Notes: generated by a model from the letters alone, not told the origin. A DNA stretch of 64,000 bases from Brachypodius melanocephalos (GCA_013398615.1 VZSR01003282.1:7629770-7693769); one strand, 5' to 3'; counted from the stretch's first letter, positions 35,693-49,300 are shown. Program-made: numbers and translations.

Positions 35693-37157
35693 AAAAAACC
35701 TGCTGCAGTATCCACTGTTTAGTTATTTATATCTCAGAGCTGAACACAGAAACCAGTTTTAAGTAGCCGGATAATCTGGATAGCATTCAGGAAGAACTAA
35801 ACTCTGTGCTGTGGGATCCAGAGCCACCAGAGGGAATGAGCCATAATGAGCCATGCAGGTTCATTAGAGAACCACGCAGGTTCATTCTCTCCATTAGAGA
35901 AGCTCCTTGCCTTTCTCCTGTCCTTCTGTGCCCTATGAATGGTGAAACTTTGCCATCCCTTGGATGGGTGCTCCAAGCATTGATCTTCTTCCCCAGCAGT
36001 GGCTTTTCAGAATGCTGTGCCCAGAGCTGGGCTCTGTGTCAGGGTCATTCATGCTGGGTGTGCAGAGGGAAGATCTGACAGATCAACTCCTCAGGGAAAA
36101 TAGGAATTCAGTTCCAGATTATCTGGATGATGAACACGGCAACCGAGAGCTAAACGAAAACCAGAAGTAGCGCATCCAGGATTCATGGCCTGATTTCCAG
36201 AATTCTAGGGAGGTACAGTAATGGTTTTATATCTCTGAAATGCCATGACATGCAGGATTGAGTCTCCAAGGTGCCCTCTTGCAGAACCCTGCTGGGTCTG
36301 CATAGGGGAAGATGAGTACTCACATTTTTAATAAACAGCCAGGAGACTGCAGTGAATCAGAGCTCCTGACAGCTGGCCTGGTCAGAGCCTCTCTCTCTAA
36401 AGCAGTTCCACTTTCAGGATAAACTACACACATGCCTGGATATGACCCATGGTTTATAAACACTGCTGGAAAACGGGGAGCTGTCATGGAAGAGCCACAA
36501 AGATATTATTTGCAAAGTCTGGCAGCAAAAGACAGGGACCCAGTCTGCTGTACTGACTAACTTGGTAATAAGGCAGAAAAAGAAAGGCAGAAAAAGTCCA
36601 TATATTTATTAATGTACATAAATCATACATTTTGCAAGGGTGAAAAATCTCTAAATTAGACAACAGCAGCAGGGTTGAAGGGTGGGGTTGGGTGTTTGAA
36701 GAGGTGGAGAGAGAGAAGTGGAAAATAATTGAATGTGTGTGGAGAGAATTAACATCAGAATAGCTGTTCACAGGTGATGGTGGTACCAGAGGCTCTCATC
36801 TCCCCAGATGTCGGCTGGATAACTCCCAGGAGGATGTACATTAACCAAGAAAGGGTCACATTTTGACCAAAAGCAAAATGTGCTCAACACACAGCTGCTA
36901 GGTAGCAGTTAGTCTCACAGAGAAGGTGATTTTTGGTGATTTTATGTTCTATCAAGCATTGAATTCCTGAGATATTCCTGTGAGGATCTCTGCCCTCCCA
37001 GCACCTCCTTGGCAGAAGCAGCCCCTCACTTCTGCCAGCACAGACTCCTCTCATCCTGGGGATTCTGCCATGAAGGCTCTGGGCCAGGGTTTCTCCCAGT
37101 GAAAACAAGCACAGAACAAAGCCAAATTTATCTGAGGCTGTGCAAAGGGAAAAAAAA

Positions 37158-37167
37158 NNNNNNNNNN
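37158..37167. other. Assembly gap (10 N)
   Basis: Ten N bases directly after a 7-base A-run. The true gap length is unknown; a homopolymer or other low-complexity sequence probably caused the break. An apparent frame crossing it at 37051-37260 contains unknown residues. Confidence 0.99.
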
Positions 37168-38179
37168 TAAAGAGTTATCACTAAATATCAGTAGTGGGCA
37201 CAAGAGTATCTGAGTACAGATCTTGAAATTAAAGAGGGAATACTGCTTCCAAGTGTCCATGAGGAATGTAGCTGCAATGAGGCTCTGCTCAGGTCTGAGG
37301 GTAGGGGAACAATGGGAAGGGGATGCAGAGATTTGCAGCTTTCTCCCTCACTTCCCTCTTATTTTCCAAATGTGTAAATGATATTTACCCTCCATAACTC
37401 TCCAAGATCTTCAGGGTTTTGTCTTTTGTCTTTTTTTACCATAACCATAAAACAATCAGCAATTTTTCCCCTACATTAAATACGGAAGAACTGGCGCCAG
37501 CCAGCCCAGTATCACCAAACCTTAATCACAAAACAAACCTAAAGTCACCTTTTATTATCCTGCAGCATAGAAACCTTTGAGCCTGCTCTACAGCCAGGGA
37601 GGTCAGAAGAAATATTCCTGTTGTGTCCTGAGGCCGGGAGACCACTCAGCCTTCCAGTAAGGCTGGATTCTCTCCTGTGCATCAGGCAGAGCACACGTGA
37701 AGTGGTATCAAAGATGCTACACGAGCCTTAAGCAGAATAAATATTATCCATATGTCAAATCTGTCACTTGGTGTTTCTATAGAAAGCATTTTACCCATTA
37801 GAATCTGTCAGCCTTTATTGTCTCTGTGTGAGGGGTTCTCTGCAAACCCTTAAGCTAAATATTGACTTTTTGCATAAGGAACGTGATGATGTACGTATGG
37901 GATGGGTCAACAGGCCAAGGAGGAAATGCAGGCTGGGCAGCAAATCAATGGTGAAAATCAGTTCTTCAGGGCATAGGATGAAGCCAGGCACTGTGCTTGT
38001 GAAATTATTTGCTTTGCAGTTTACAATTGTGCAGAAATTCACTATTTCTCCAAATGTGGTTGTCCCATCTTAGTGCTGTTGATTTGAATTTTTTTAATCT
38101 CATTTTCCTGGACTGCTGAAACCAATGTGGTTTAAGTATCAAGGAAAGAAAGGTTAAGGCTTTTGATGAAAACTATTTC

Positions 38180-38247
38180 TTCTTTTCCTTTTCCTTTTTT
38201 TTTCCTTTTTTTTTTCTCTTTTTCTTTTTTTTTTTTTTTCTCCTTCT
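38180..38247 (+). repeat. Polypyrimidine (T-rich) tract
   Basis: T-runs with scattered C on the + strand, ending CTCCTTCTCAG. It resembles a splice acceptor, but no coding or homologous exon follows. Confidence 0.85.
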
Positions 38248-41000
38248 CAGCAGTACATGTACTTAAAAGCAGCTAAATTTCTGGAGTACATTTCTTCTCA
38301 CATTCTGGGATCCTTCTCATATTCCCTTCCAATCTCTGCTTGGAAAATAATGTCATCTTCCTGTGAAACACTCTTTATTCAGCTATGGGGGTATGTATAT
38401 ACACACATGTGCATGTATATCAGTTTGTATTTGTACAAAAATGTCTTTAGGCTAATATCTCATGCTAAAAATCTGGGCATTTGCCTAAAATGCTATAACA
38501 ATAGAAACAGATAAGTAGGCATAAATAACAGACAGTACTGCTAAAGGCCAATTACAGACCTTTATCATCAGAATGGCAATCTGAAGAATTTCCCTTGGAT
38601 GTGACCTTGATTTTGGCAGAACTACACAAAATGTATATTGCCAGTCTGTGGGAGTCAGAGCTCCTTGCTGGAGTCTAGCACAGATTCTTCAATTTCTCAT
38701 TACATATTTCTCTTTTATCTACCCAAAGATGCTGTGCCACTTGCTCCCAGCTAGTGAGGAATTTGAGCAAATTTTGTCTCCATTGTCCCTTTCCATTCTT
38801 GATGTTCAGATGGAAAAGTCACCCTTGGGCCTCATGCAATTTGCTTTGTCATACTTAAAAAATCTAAGGTAATTGCAAAAGTGAATGTAATTTATTTTTC
38901 CAAGGCACTAATGGGGGAGTAGTAAGTTAATGGCTTTTTCACGAAACAAAATGCAACTCGAATAGTTTGGATTTTGCAGCCTGATTTAGAGTGGTTGTGC
39001 ACGAGAATGTACAGCACTTTCAAGAGCAGATTTAAACAGTTGCTCTCCCTGGAGCTCTGAATGTTACATTTTTCTCTAGGAATGTGTGGGAAACAGAGGG
39101 GCTGAAGGAAAAAAGGCAAGGCTTGAAGCTATTGCAGAGTGCAGTCCTGCAGCAGCCACAGAGCACAGAGATCTCTCTTGTGCACAGGCTGTGAGTGCTG
39201 TGCACAGCCTAGGAAAGGAGTAATTCCTGCCTTTTGGTCAACAGAATTTAACAACTTTGACAAATTTTACTAAGGTAAAAATATTCTTATTTCCCACACC
39301 TCCTCTCCCAGGGGCAGGGAGAGACAGGGACACCTGATTTTTAAACAAAGTGGGTTTGTGTCTGTGTGGTCTTTTGTGCAGTTATCTGCACAAATTTTAG
39401 AATAAATTACATGTGGCTGGTGTTATGGCCATGTTAGATTGAGGTCATGTTGGATCATGCCATGGTTATGTTGGATTTTGGTGCTGTGGTCATACACAAA
39501 ACCAGGAGCTGAACAAGCAGGAGGGGTGAGCCTGAGCTGGAGCTGTCAGGTGGTGATGTTTGGGAGTCATCCTGAAGGCAGGCAGGGAGCTACAGGCAAT
39601 TATTTCATTACCTCCTGCTCCCCAAAGATCCTCAACACTCAGGCTTTGGGAATCTGCTACAGCTTTCCACTCAGAAATGGGGAAAGTAATTTTTACAGAT
39701 ATGCACAGCCCAGAGAAGTAATCAAGGACCAGCCTTATTTTAATCAATGTGCTTGAGTAGCTTTCTTACTCAAAATCATCATAACCATGAACACATACAA
39801 ATTTAAGCATTACTCACATTTTGGCAGAGGAATTGTTATTAGAGCCCTTTTCCCTAGCCATATTTATTTTATCTTGAATCAGTTGTTGCCCTGTGTCCCA
39901 CTAATTTTGACTCACTCCCCTGTAAATATATGGGAATAACACTGTAATGGCAAGGTACAACCACTGTGATTATCCTTCTTGATAATTAATTAAATTTAAA
40001 AAAATTATTAACATGGTTTCATATTTTATATGTATCATTTTTAAGAGTGGGATTCATTATCTGTATTTTATTTAAACTGTGATAATTTTCACACAGTAGT
40101 TAACCTTCCAAGTACCTGATTTAGTCAAAATTATAACCATCCAAAAGCATATGTGGTATAATTAGAGCCATTTTAGAGTTAGTGCAAAGACAAGTAATAA
40201 ATTATGTTCCATGTCTACTTATCTACTTAGAACAGTATAAGGAATAACAGGATTAATTTTCAGCAAGTGAGATTTAGGTTAGGCTTTGAATAGATTTTTT
40301 TTTAAATGCTGAGCATCGTTAGCAGTTAAAAACCAAAACCAAAACAAAACAAACTAACAAACTCTTTACTTTCTATTCCTGAGGACGGCAGGTGAGGCAA
40401 ACATCTGTCCTTAGCAGATGAGGAGCAGCACAGCCTCTCTTAAGGGGTTGGACTTTGCACCTCTAGGAATCCCTCTCACCCCATGTTCAGTGCTTTTCTA
40501 TTTTTGCTTTGAATTTTCAGTACAGTTTTTGCCTTTTTTGCAGTTGCTTTTAAAATTTTTTTTAGGAAGGTTCACTGTTCTTTGTGAAGAATGTTTTCAA
40601 GATATGTTTATGACATCCTTGAGAACAGGACAGGTGGTGTTTGGTTTTCATTTATGTGGAGATACTGAGAATGGAAATTTTCAGTGGTGTTCCTGCTTAG
40701 TGAAAGGTATTTCCTAGAAATACTGTTTTAATGGGGAGTTTTGTCTGCTCTTTTAACCTTTTTAACTTCAGGGATGGGCAAAAAATATGGAGAGCTTTTG
40801 CCCTAAATAGAATTTATATTGTGTTTATTAGGACAGTCCTTCTGAGAGCTTCATTCAGATTGAGACCACTTACAGAGTCAGTCAGCAACCAAATTATATA
40901 CTAATTATTATTAAAACCATTCATATGTCCAGAATATCACTTTGCAGATTGCTTGTTTTCCCCAGGCAGTATTTTTCACAAGAAATATATTGTCCTATCA

Positions 41001-41193
41001 TTTCTCTTCTCTTCTCTTCTCTTCTCTTCTCTTCTCTTCTCTTCTCTTCTCTTCTCTTCTCTTCTCTTCTCTTCTCTCTTCTCTCTTCTCTCTTCTCTCT
41101 TCTCTCTTCTCTCTTCTCTCTTCTCTCTTCTCTCTTCTCTCTTCTCTCTTCTCTCTCCTCTCTCCTCTCTCCTCTCTCCTCTCTTCTCTCTTC
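41001..41193 (+). repeat. Pure-pyrimidine satellite array, (CTTCT)n passing into 7-mer units
   Basis: About 15 CTTCT pentamers (to near 41076) pass into about a dozen TTCTCTC heptamers, then about four CTCTCTC/CCTCTCT heptamers, ending at TTCC. The + strand is free of purines across the whole array. It gives false Ser/Leu/Phe-rich frames on the + strand. Confidence 0.97.
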
Positions 41194-42956
41194 CTATTAC
41201 AGTGTCAAAAATGTAACTACAAGCCAGGAGAAACAGGGAAGAGAAGAAAAGAAAGATGAATTTCCATTTAGTTAAATTGTGATCCTTTGGCAGCTTTCTG
41301 AAAGATTTTCAGGTTTTGCATTTTGTAAGTAATTCAGATAAAGCCAGGACCTGATAAGCTTTCTTTTGTGTGGTGCTGACAGCGCATCTGTTTCCTGCAC
41401 TTACCAACAGGTGCCAAAACTGGTTGCAATAAATAGCTGCCTTCTCATAAGACCACAAGTAAGAATAGGATTGTATTAGCATGCAAATGCTTTTCATTTA
41501 TTCATTATAGTCTTTCCGAGATTTGTGCCTCTAGAGACACTTTTGTGTTTAGGCCAGAAGAAACTCAGATACTTAAAAGAGATGCAAATCCTTTATGAAG
41601 TGGACTCAAAACTCAAAATGACTCTGGAAATAGCTCACAGTCTATTGGAAGCCTGTAAGTATGGGATTATGCTGCATCTATTGCAGAAACTAAAGTAGAC
41701 TTCAAAAAACTTTTTGTACTTTTAAAAGAAATTTATTTAAATACATAAATAAATAAATAAACAAGAGTCTCAAAATACTTTAGCTATAAATAAAGTATTT
41801 GTGATCAAGTTTAGAATCTTCCAGGACTTCTGGTGTTACCAGGTTAATCAGGATGGCTTTATGTGCACAGAAACACTCAAAGGTTGATAGTGAGAGGTTT
41901 TCCTATTGCTGGCAAACTGCAGGGGTAATAGGAAATACTGTGAGTATTTGTAATTATGATTAGAGCATAACTGGATATTTTAAAATAATAATGATTTTAA
42001 TACAAGGTAAAAAAACCCAAACTCTCCTGTAGAGTGTTTTCCTTAGCTGATATTTACCATAAGATATGGTTTTAGTGTATGTAGGACCCTCTCAGATTTG
42101 CAAGGTGATCTCTCATTTTTATGAGTAAGGAAAGGCTGAGAAGTAAATTTACTCCTTGATGTAGCTGATGGAAAAATAGAATGCTTAAAAAATCCCACCT
42201 AAGTTGGGCTGAATAAATCTCCTCACACAGGGTCTGAGCCACAAATTTTCAGTGATAGGCAGCGGCACCTTTCTGCACAAGTTTTGGGTTCAGTGCAGAA
42301 ATGCACTTGGAGCTCTGCCCCGCTGCATCACTTGCCCTGCATTTCTTTGCTTTTTTGGCAAGGCTTTGCTGGGTTTCAGTGCTCCAGTTCCTGTTTGGCC
42401 TAATTGCACTTAAATTCCTTTTGATCTTGAAGGAGCCTCAGCTACAAAGAAAACAAAATAATGTTGTTAAGAAACATCCGTGTTCGTAAGGAAACGAGTG
42501 TAATTACATTGCCTGAGTGATAGGAGAGAAGACTTTTCAAAGTAATACAGATTGCATTAGGGGAAACAGATCCCATGGCCAATCTGCTCATGTAGTTTAT
42601 TATGGTGTTGGGGTTTTTTTTTTCTTTCAATTCTGAGTGCACAAGTAAGAGAAGCCAGGAGAGCAGCACCATTTTTTTGATTTTCCATACTGAGTGCAAC
42701 CAGTCAGGAAGGCACAGGGGAATGTGAGCAGAGCAGCCAGGGCCAGTCCTTGAGCAGAGTGGGACATCCTGCCCCTCCCCAGACAAACCCTGCTGCTTTC
42801 AGATCAACCCTGCCCCTGTTTCTTTATCATTTCGTGCTGGGAAGTGAAAACAAATGAATGAAAATAAAGAAAAAAAAAAGGGTGATGCTGCTGCTGCTGA
42901 GGCGTCGATTTGAAGCTTGTACAGGCACAGCTGGCAGAAAATATATTTGTGTTCAG
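41194..42956. other. Intergenic stretch, no gene seen
   Basis: AT-rich sequence with an AATA-type run near 41740-41765 and a four-unit CTG run near 42888. Nothing else was recognised. Confidence 0.7.
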
Positions 42957-43109
42957 CTCAGAGTGGGAGAAATGCTGTGGATGAACTGGTGTTCAGGGTC
43001 AGGTTGGATGGGATTTTGAGCAATATGATCCAGTGCAAGATGTCTCTGCCCATGGCAAGGGGTCTGGATGGCTTTTGAAGTTCTGTCCTGTGATTCTGAG
43101 ATTCAATGA
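42957..43109 (+). mobile_element. CR1 LINE 3' end, sense strand, 5'-truncated
   Basis: The sequence follows the CR1 3' untranslated end: CTGTGGATG, then GTTCAGGGTCAGGTTGGATGG, then CTGCCCATGGCAAGGGG near 43047-43063, and finally a degenerate 8-bp tail (GATTCTGAGATTCAATG) at 43092-43108. CR1 copies end in GATTCTAT-type octamers and are usually 5'-truncated to a few hundred bases, as here. Divergence is high, so it is an old copy and has no coding capacity. Confidence 0.85.
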
Positions 43110-46100
43110 GTGGGGCTCAGAAGGGCACAGCTCCATCCCAGTGTGTCCCAACATTTATACTTCCCACACAGACATTGCCTTGCCAGTTTCTTGCAGACTT
43201 TTAACAGTTCTCCCACCTTTGCCCCTTTCCTTAAGAAAGTTTATCTCTTTTTTATCATTTTTTCTTTCCCTGTCATGCTTGGTTCCATCAGCACAGCCCT
43301 GTCTGCGGGTTCTTCCTCACTGAAGCCCTGCAAGAGCTATTCTTGCCCTAAGTGAAACTTCACTAAATCTGGCAAACTGCTGCAGAGTGTTTCTGTTTAT
43401 GAGCTGACATTTGCTGCTCAGGAGATGCTTCACTGTAAAATCTTCACCCAGCTGTAGATACCACAGTGCTTTATATTCTGTTTTCAAGCTCTGATCACCC
43501 TTCCAGGCTTTTGCCTGAGCAGGCTGGGGGGAGGAAAAGAAAAAAAAAATGACAAAGTTATCTTTGTTATTTATATTTTTGCTAGCAGAGAAAAATCTAA
43601 CAAAGGCAGAAGAAACCCTGCTGAGACCATTTTAACAGCCCTGTGTCATTGAAGGGCAATGCATCCCTGGCTGCTGTAAATAAAGGAGGAAAATATGAAC
43701 CAATGAGTGTGGCTCCAGTTTAACATAACCTCTGCAGCATTAATGAAAATTATTTCTAGGGACGTCCATTTGTTATGAAAAGTCATCCCATAGTTTTGTC
43801 TTTTATAAGACTAAGCCAAACAGCAAAAAGATTTGTCACAATTACACTGGATGGGCTTTTAGTGTTTGCTTGCTTCAAATGCTGCATCGTGTGAAAAAGT
43901 AAAACTCTGACATCACCTGCAGTGAGTTGAGATGAGCTGAGTGACTGTAAAATCGTGAAGATAATCTCTCTTGACGTGCAAATTGTGCAGCCTAACCAGG
44001 GAGAAAGCTCCTTCGTCATTTAATCTTGGAAAATGCAATTTGGGCTGCTGTAACTGGAGCTTTCCAAGAGATAAATTTCTCAAAATGATTAATATCTCTG
44101 GCAGAAAATTATACCAGTAATATGTGTAGAGCACAAAGGAGGCTTGGAGTAATGTAATTCTGTTCAAATTTTTTTTTTTTTAAATAAAAGGGAATGGTAG
44201 ATTATGCTATCTAGTTAAGCCTTTACATATTCTAAAGAGATGCAGTATATTCAAATTCTAAACTCTGCTTTAAAAGTGATAAATTTGTGCCTGCAGGTTT
44301 TCGGGCCCTCAAGGTAGTGGTTTAAATGAAAAAAAATTACATTTTGGAATGGGGTGAAATTTTAAAATCCCAGCAAAAAGAAGATTCTGAGTTCTTGAAA
44401 TTGTGTTTTGCCCTGAAAAAGCAGTTGACACTTCTGAAAGCCTAGAGGAAAGTCATTGATAGTTCCTTTTTATTTTTTTTCAAAGAACAGACTTTACGAA
44501 TCTTAAACTTTTAATGCTGATGTAAAAGCTTGGAGGAAATTGCAGAAATTTTGTTTTTGTAAATAACATGATTAGTTTAAAATTAACTCCCCTGAAATTG
44601 TACATCTACTTCAGCACTTATTTAGAGAGAACCTTCAGAATCCAGAGGGATGACCTGGACCTTAGCATTTTTAGAGGTTTTTCTCAATGAACAAAAGGAT
44701 TATTGCACTGGACATGTGAGGTTGGAGGCCAGGTGTCTGTGGGATACTCTCTGTTTTACCTGAGTTAATTAGCTATAGTACAAATTTATCACAGAGCAGA
44801 TTGATTCTCTTTGCCAATTATTTAAGACCATTAAAAAATGATGAGATAATAGGGCTGTATAAGTTTCTCCCAGGTTATTGGCTTCACTTAATAATTAATT
44901 GTAGAAATGTAAATTCAAAAGAGGGTGTACACTGCATAATCATGTCTTCCACACATAAGAAAAATAAAACTGAGTAAATCCTTCCCCAGAGTGATCCTGA
45001 TTTATACTGATGGGTGAGGAGGAGAGTCAGGCCTGACAGTGTATTCCTGACCTGCATTGCTTTCACTTCTTTCATGCAGACAGTGCTTCAAAGTGCTTAC
45101 AATAAAACCCCAGGGCTCTGATCTACTGCCTCAAGCATCCTGGAGAAACCTGGGATGATGACTGTGATGGTGGTGGTCCTTACTTGTCACCAGCCTGGTC
45201 AAGCTCCTGTTTCTTGTTATTCCCCTCCAAGAAACTATGGGAACTATTCTGCAGGTCCCTCCCTAAACTTCTTTAGTAAATATTAACATTATAATGTTTA
45301 AACAGCGCCTAATTGCTAAAAACTAAATCCAGAACAGATGCCAAGATCCACATTCCTTTGTTCTTGCTAACAGGTTAAAGAATGGAGAAAGGGCAGAGAC
45401 GAGTGTGGAGATGGCTCTATCTCCATTTCTGCCCATCTCATTTGCACATGGTGATTTCTGCTTGCAGAGATCTGCACAACTCACAGCACTTCCAATTTTA
45501 GACCAGCAGAGCCTGATGAACTGAGTGTGAGATTGGAAATCTGCTTGGATATTATATGTGTATAATTGGCTGGATTTTTCTTCTGGTGCAATTTATCCCA
45601 GCTCTACCCAAGTTGTATCATCTTCAGCACATTAAATGCAGTTTAGAGCTGTAATCCCCCTGAATCTTTAGTATAAAAACTTGTATGAACCATTAAAATT
45701 TTAGACAAAAAAAAATTACCACTGGGAAAAAAGGCATGGAGTAAGGAGCTGAGGCACTGGCAGAGTGGTGTGTTTGCACCTTCAGCTACAGATTTCCAGG
45801 TAACAAATAGAAATAATCTCTGTCTGTGTGCACAAAGGGTGTCTTCATCTCCCCACCTGGCTCGTGTGGCCAGTCATTAATCAGTGTGGGTTAGCTTCAT
45901 CTGTGAATTTTGCTCCCTTTTATGTTTGAATTTTCTGAAGAGCAGAATCTCATGCAACCTCTCAGGCTGAATTGCAGAGCATGTCAGTGGAGTCATGTTG
46001 ACTGGAATGACCTCTGCTTTGAAAGGGAAGGAGGTAATTGGGTTTCCAAATTCAATGCTGCATCTGACATCAATCAGTTGTCAAATTTCATTAACTCTCA

Positions 46101-46260
46101 CACTCTGGGTTCCAAGAAGATTGACTGTACATGCCTGTGTGGCTGGGAAAGCACTGAAACTCTGACAAGCCTTGATAACCAGAGCTGCTCTAGAGAATGT
46201 CTTTAATAAATGTTCTCTCACCTTTCTGTATGACCCAGAATTCTTCAAGTAAAGGCTATT
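43110..46260. other. Intergenic stretch, no gene seen
   Basis: Unremarkable AT-rich sequence. The open frame at 45910-46206 (98 codons, + strand) resembles no family known to me and lacks any supporting context. Confidence 0.65.
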
Positions 46261-46262
46261 AG

Positions 46263-46355
46263 CAAAAAAAAAAAAAAAAATCATATATATCAAATTGATA
46301 TATATTTGGGTATAGGCATATATGGAGAGTTATTAGTCACTCTCTAGATAGATTT

Positions 46356-46388
<33 letters not shown>

Positions 46389-46393
46389 TGTGT
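46263..46393. repeat. A-run and (TA)n microsatellite cluster
   Basis: A homopolymer A-run at about 46264-46280, a short TATATA palindromic stretch at about 46283-46305, and a (TA)n run at 46356-46384 continuing into TAATATATACACA. Confidence 0.9.
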
Positions 46394-49300
46394 AGATACA
46401 TAAACACAGATGCTTTTAAAACATCTATTCCATCTTAATTCAATTCAATCTAACCCAAACATAAGAAATTCCACCTGAAAGGGAAGTCTCCTTGCCAGGA
46501 GGAATGAATCCATAACAGCCATTGCATTGTGGAGAAAAAAAAAAGTTCTGGTGTTCCTGCTTTAGAGCACAGGAAGAGTCAGAGGCAGGGACGTGTTAAA
46601 AACGTGCTGAAAATAATCTTGAGTTTAAAAGTGTGTTTTTCAGGTAGGCAAAGATTCACAAAGCCAGAACAAGGTACCTTGATTATTAAGGTATCCCAAG
46701 ATACCTTGGGCCAGGCATAAAAATAATTTGGGATTTAGGAAGAGCACTAATGCCAACTTCACAATATGGATTGTTATTGAAAACTGTGTTTCTAACACTG
46801 TGAGTAATCTGCTATCATGGACCTGAAGATTTCTTTATTTTTTTAAGATATTATTAGAACAAAAATTTAGTAAAGGGTAAATACTATTAAAAAAAATGAA
46901 AGGATATTTTCAGGTTCCTGCTGCCTCAGTGCTGCTCTGCAAACACAGGCAGATCTGTTTTTGGAAGAGTGCTGGGCTCCAGCAGGAGATAATCACAGTT
47001 TATGCTGGACATCTGTGGTCCTCAGAGAACTGCTAAAGCTCTGGGTGTGGAAATCAGGTGAGCAGAAAATAGGTTTTTAACTTCCTAAACCAAGAAGTAC
47101 CCAGTTAAGGAACCTTAGCTCCCTTTTAGTGTCCTTGCATAATTTGTTGAGAATCTAAAAATTTTAATACATCATATTATATTTGTGGACTTGGCAGCCT
47201 ACAAAAATTCACACCAAAGGACGTGCAGAGACTCCCAGCTTTGTCTGCTGTGATGAGTAAGATCACTAGATATTTTTTAAACATCTGAATTCCTCTCTTT
47301 TTTCGTTAATATGTTATTGCCATATTCTTATTTCCACAGTTAATTTAATTTGCTGTTAAACCACCCACAGTGGTGGCTTGTTCATCCTCTTGCACCTCCC
47401 TCTGTGTCCCACAAGGATCTACAGTCAAACTCCCGTCACAGTTCTACTTCACATAAGTAGCTGGTCCAAATATCAGAGCTATAAATTTTATGTGCTCCAT
47501 TTGCTTCACCAAAAATCTTGGAAACGTTGTTTGCTCAGTTGTGTACATGCCAGCAGCCCAGAACTCATTTTAAATTACAGTTATTGATGTTTATGTACGC
47601 CAACGAGCGCCTGCTTTTCCCTCCTGTCATCCATTCTTCACCAAAAGCTGTGATTCTGTTTTTGATTCCCTGGCTGTTACTTCTGGAAGTGTTTTGAAGG
47701 TTTGTGTAAGCTAGGGTACATTTGAAACAATCAATCCAGTTAAACACACGGCAAGGAGCACTTCCCCAGTAATTGCTGCACTGCATCCCCTTTCTCCTAC
47801 AGCCTTCCCAATGCCAAGATCTCCTCACAAGGAAAAAAAAAAAGCCATAACTTGAAAAAAGTATGTTAGTGATACAGACATTCATTATAAATTCCGTACA
47901 CATTGGTTGTTTGCAATGATTTTGTTTTGCCACTTGTTCCTCAGGCAGTAACTGTAAATTTGGGTGCTCGTGACATTTCTGCAATTCTAACTTTGAATGA
48001 GGCTCAGGCCATATATTGCCTTATAAATACTGGCTTGCTTTAAGTCCCAGGCGTGCCTCTCATGTAGAAATGAAATAGACAGTGCAGTCATTATTCAGCT
48101 TAATTTGCAGTATTTATTGTCCTTGGTGGATCCAAATGTATTTGTTACGCTCACAATAAATGACCTCTGCGTTTCAGAGATGCCTTCTGTTAGGAGAAAC
48201 TTGCAAGGAGTGAATAATACCCTTCCCTTTCTCTCTATGATTATCTCTACTGTGCCACTGTTGTGCCCTGCACCTAAATTGAATCCATGCTAAGCTGAAG
48301 GACTCGTGCTATAGTGTGAAACAAGGGTAACATTTGTGTAAATGCAGTGGGGAAAAAAAGCAACTGTGCGCCTTGCCCTGGTGACATTCAGAGAAAAACG
48401 CCTACAAGGAAAGGACCAGCTGTAGAGCAAACATGGCATAATCTTGGGAAGTGCAAATGCCGGCTTGTCCTTGGGATGAGGAGTTCATTATCACTCACAG
48501 CCAGGTGGTTTGTCTGTGCTCAGGGAATAATGGGCTGCATGAGCACAGCCACGAGATCAGAGTGTCGAGTCCCTTATCATGAACTGGAAGCCACAGGAGA
48601 AGCAGAAGCAGCAGTAGAGTGGCAGCAACACACCCTGAAAAAATAGGCAGCTCTCCCAGTGTTTTCCTGTTACTGAAAACCCTGTCATTTTAGGGGTCAG
48701 AGCTGAAATATTTTAATATTTTAAGATCAGACTGAAAATGTCAGATGATTAGATTATGTGTAAAACTGTATTCAGCATTCATAACTCATAGATTAGTACA
48801 TCTAGTACTAAGCTTCCCAATAAATGTCAAGAGAAAGAAAACGTTATTATTTTATTTTAAATCTGAAAGGGGAGTGATAAATTGACTTTCCTGAGGTCCC
48901 ATGGGAAGGCTGTGCTAGGCATGTGTGTTTTCTCTGAGTTATCCATGTCAACTTTCCCCACGTTTCTGTGAGGTAAGCCTGGTTTTTATGCTTTTCTTTA
49001 CCCTTTAAAACCCCTTCCTTCCAGCCACAGGACTCATATCAGAAAGAAATAATGAGAACAAAAATTTATGTTGGAATTATAGGGACAGACTCCAGTAGGT
49101 GCACTCCCCTTTGAATATTTTGCACTTGCTAATAAAGGGTAAAAGTTCTGTCAGACAGGGGCAAATTATTTGATATGCAAAAGAGGCTGATTTAAGCAAT
49201 GGTGGAGAAGTTGGCTTTGAGATTTTTAAGGTTATTTTAAATTAAATATTAATAACCTGGAAATCAAGAGAAAAGGGGAAGAGAGTTTCTGTGTTAAACA

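Larger units (their letters stand above)
35693..40999. other. Intergenic stretch with one assembly gap, no gene seen
   Basis: It contains the N run at 37158-37167, a pyrimidine-rich tract at about 38180-38245 and a degenerate ATGTTGGAT-containing repeat at about 39430-39490. No coding family was recognised on either strand. Confidence 0.7.

Noticed and set aside
35416..35766. Tyr-Ile repeat proteins on both strands
   Set aside because: Translation of the TA/CA microsatellite.
38180..38247. Strong-looking splice acceptor ending CTTCTCAG
   Set aside because: No coding sequence, homologous exon or donor pairing follows; simple pyrimidine tracts mimic acceptors.
40925..41275. Ser/Leu/Phe-rich frames of 87-116 codons
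   Set aside because: Produced by the pyrimidine satellite; no start context or homology.
47565..47984. Minus-strand frame of 139 codons
   Set aside because: No homology recognised, interrupted by an A/T homopolymer, and no supporting context.
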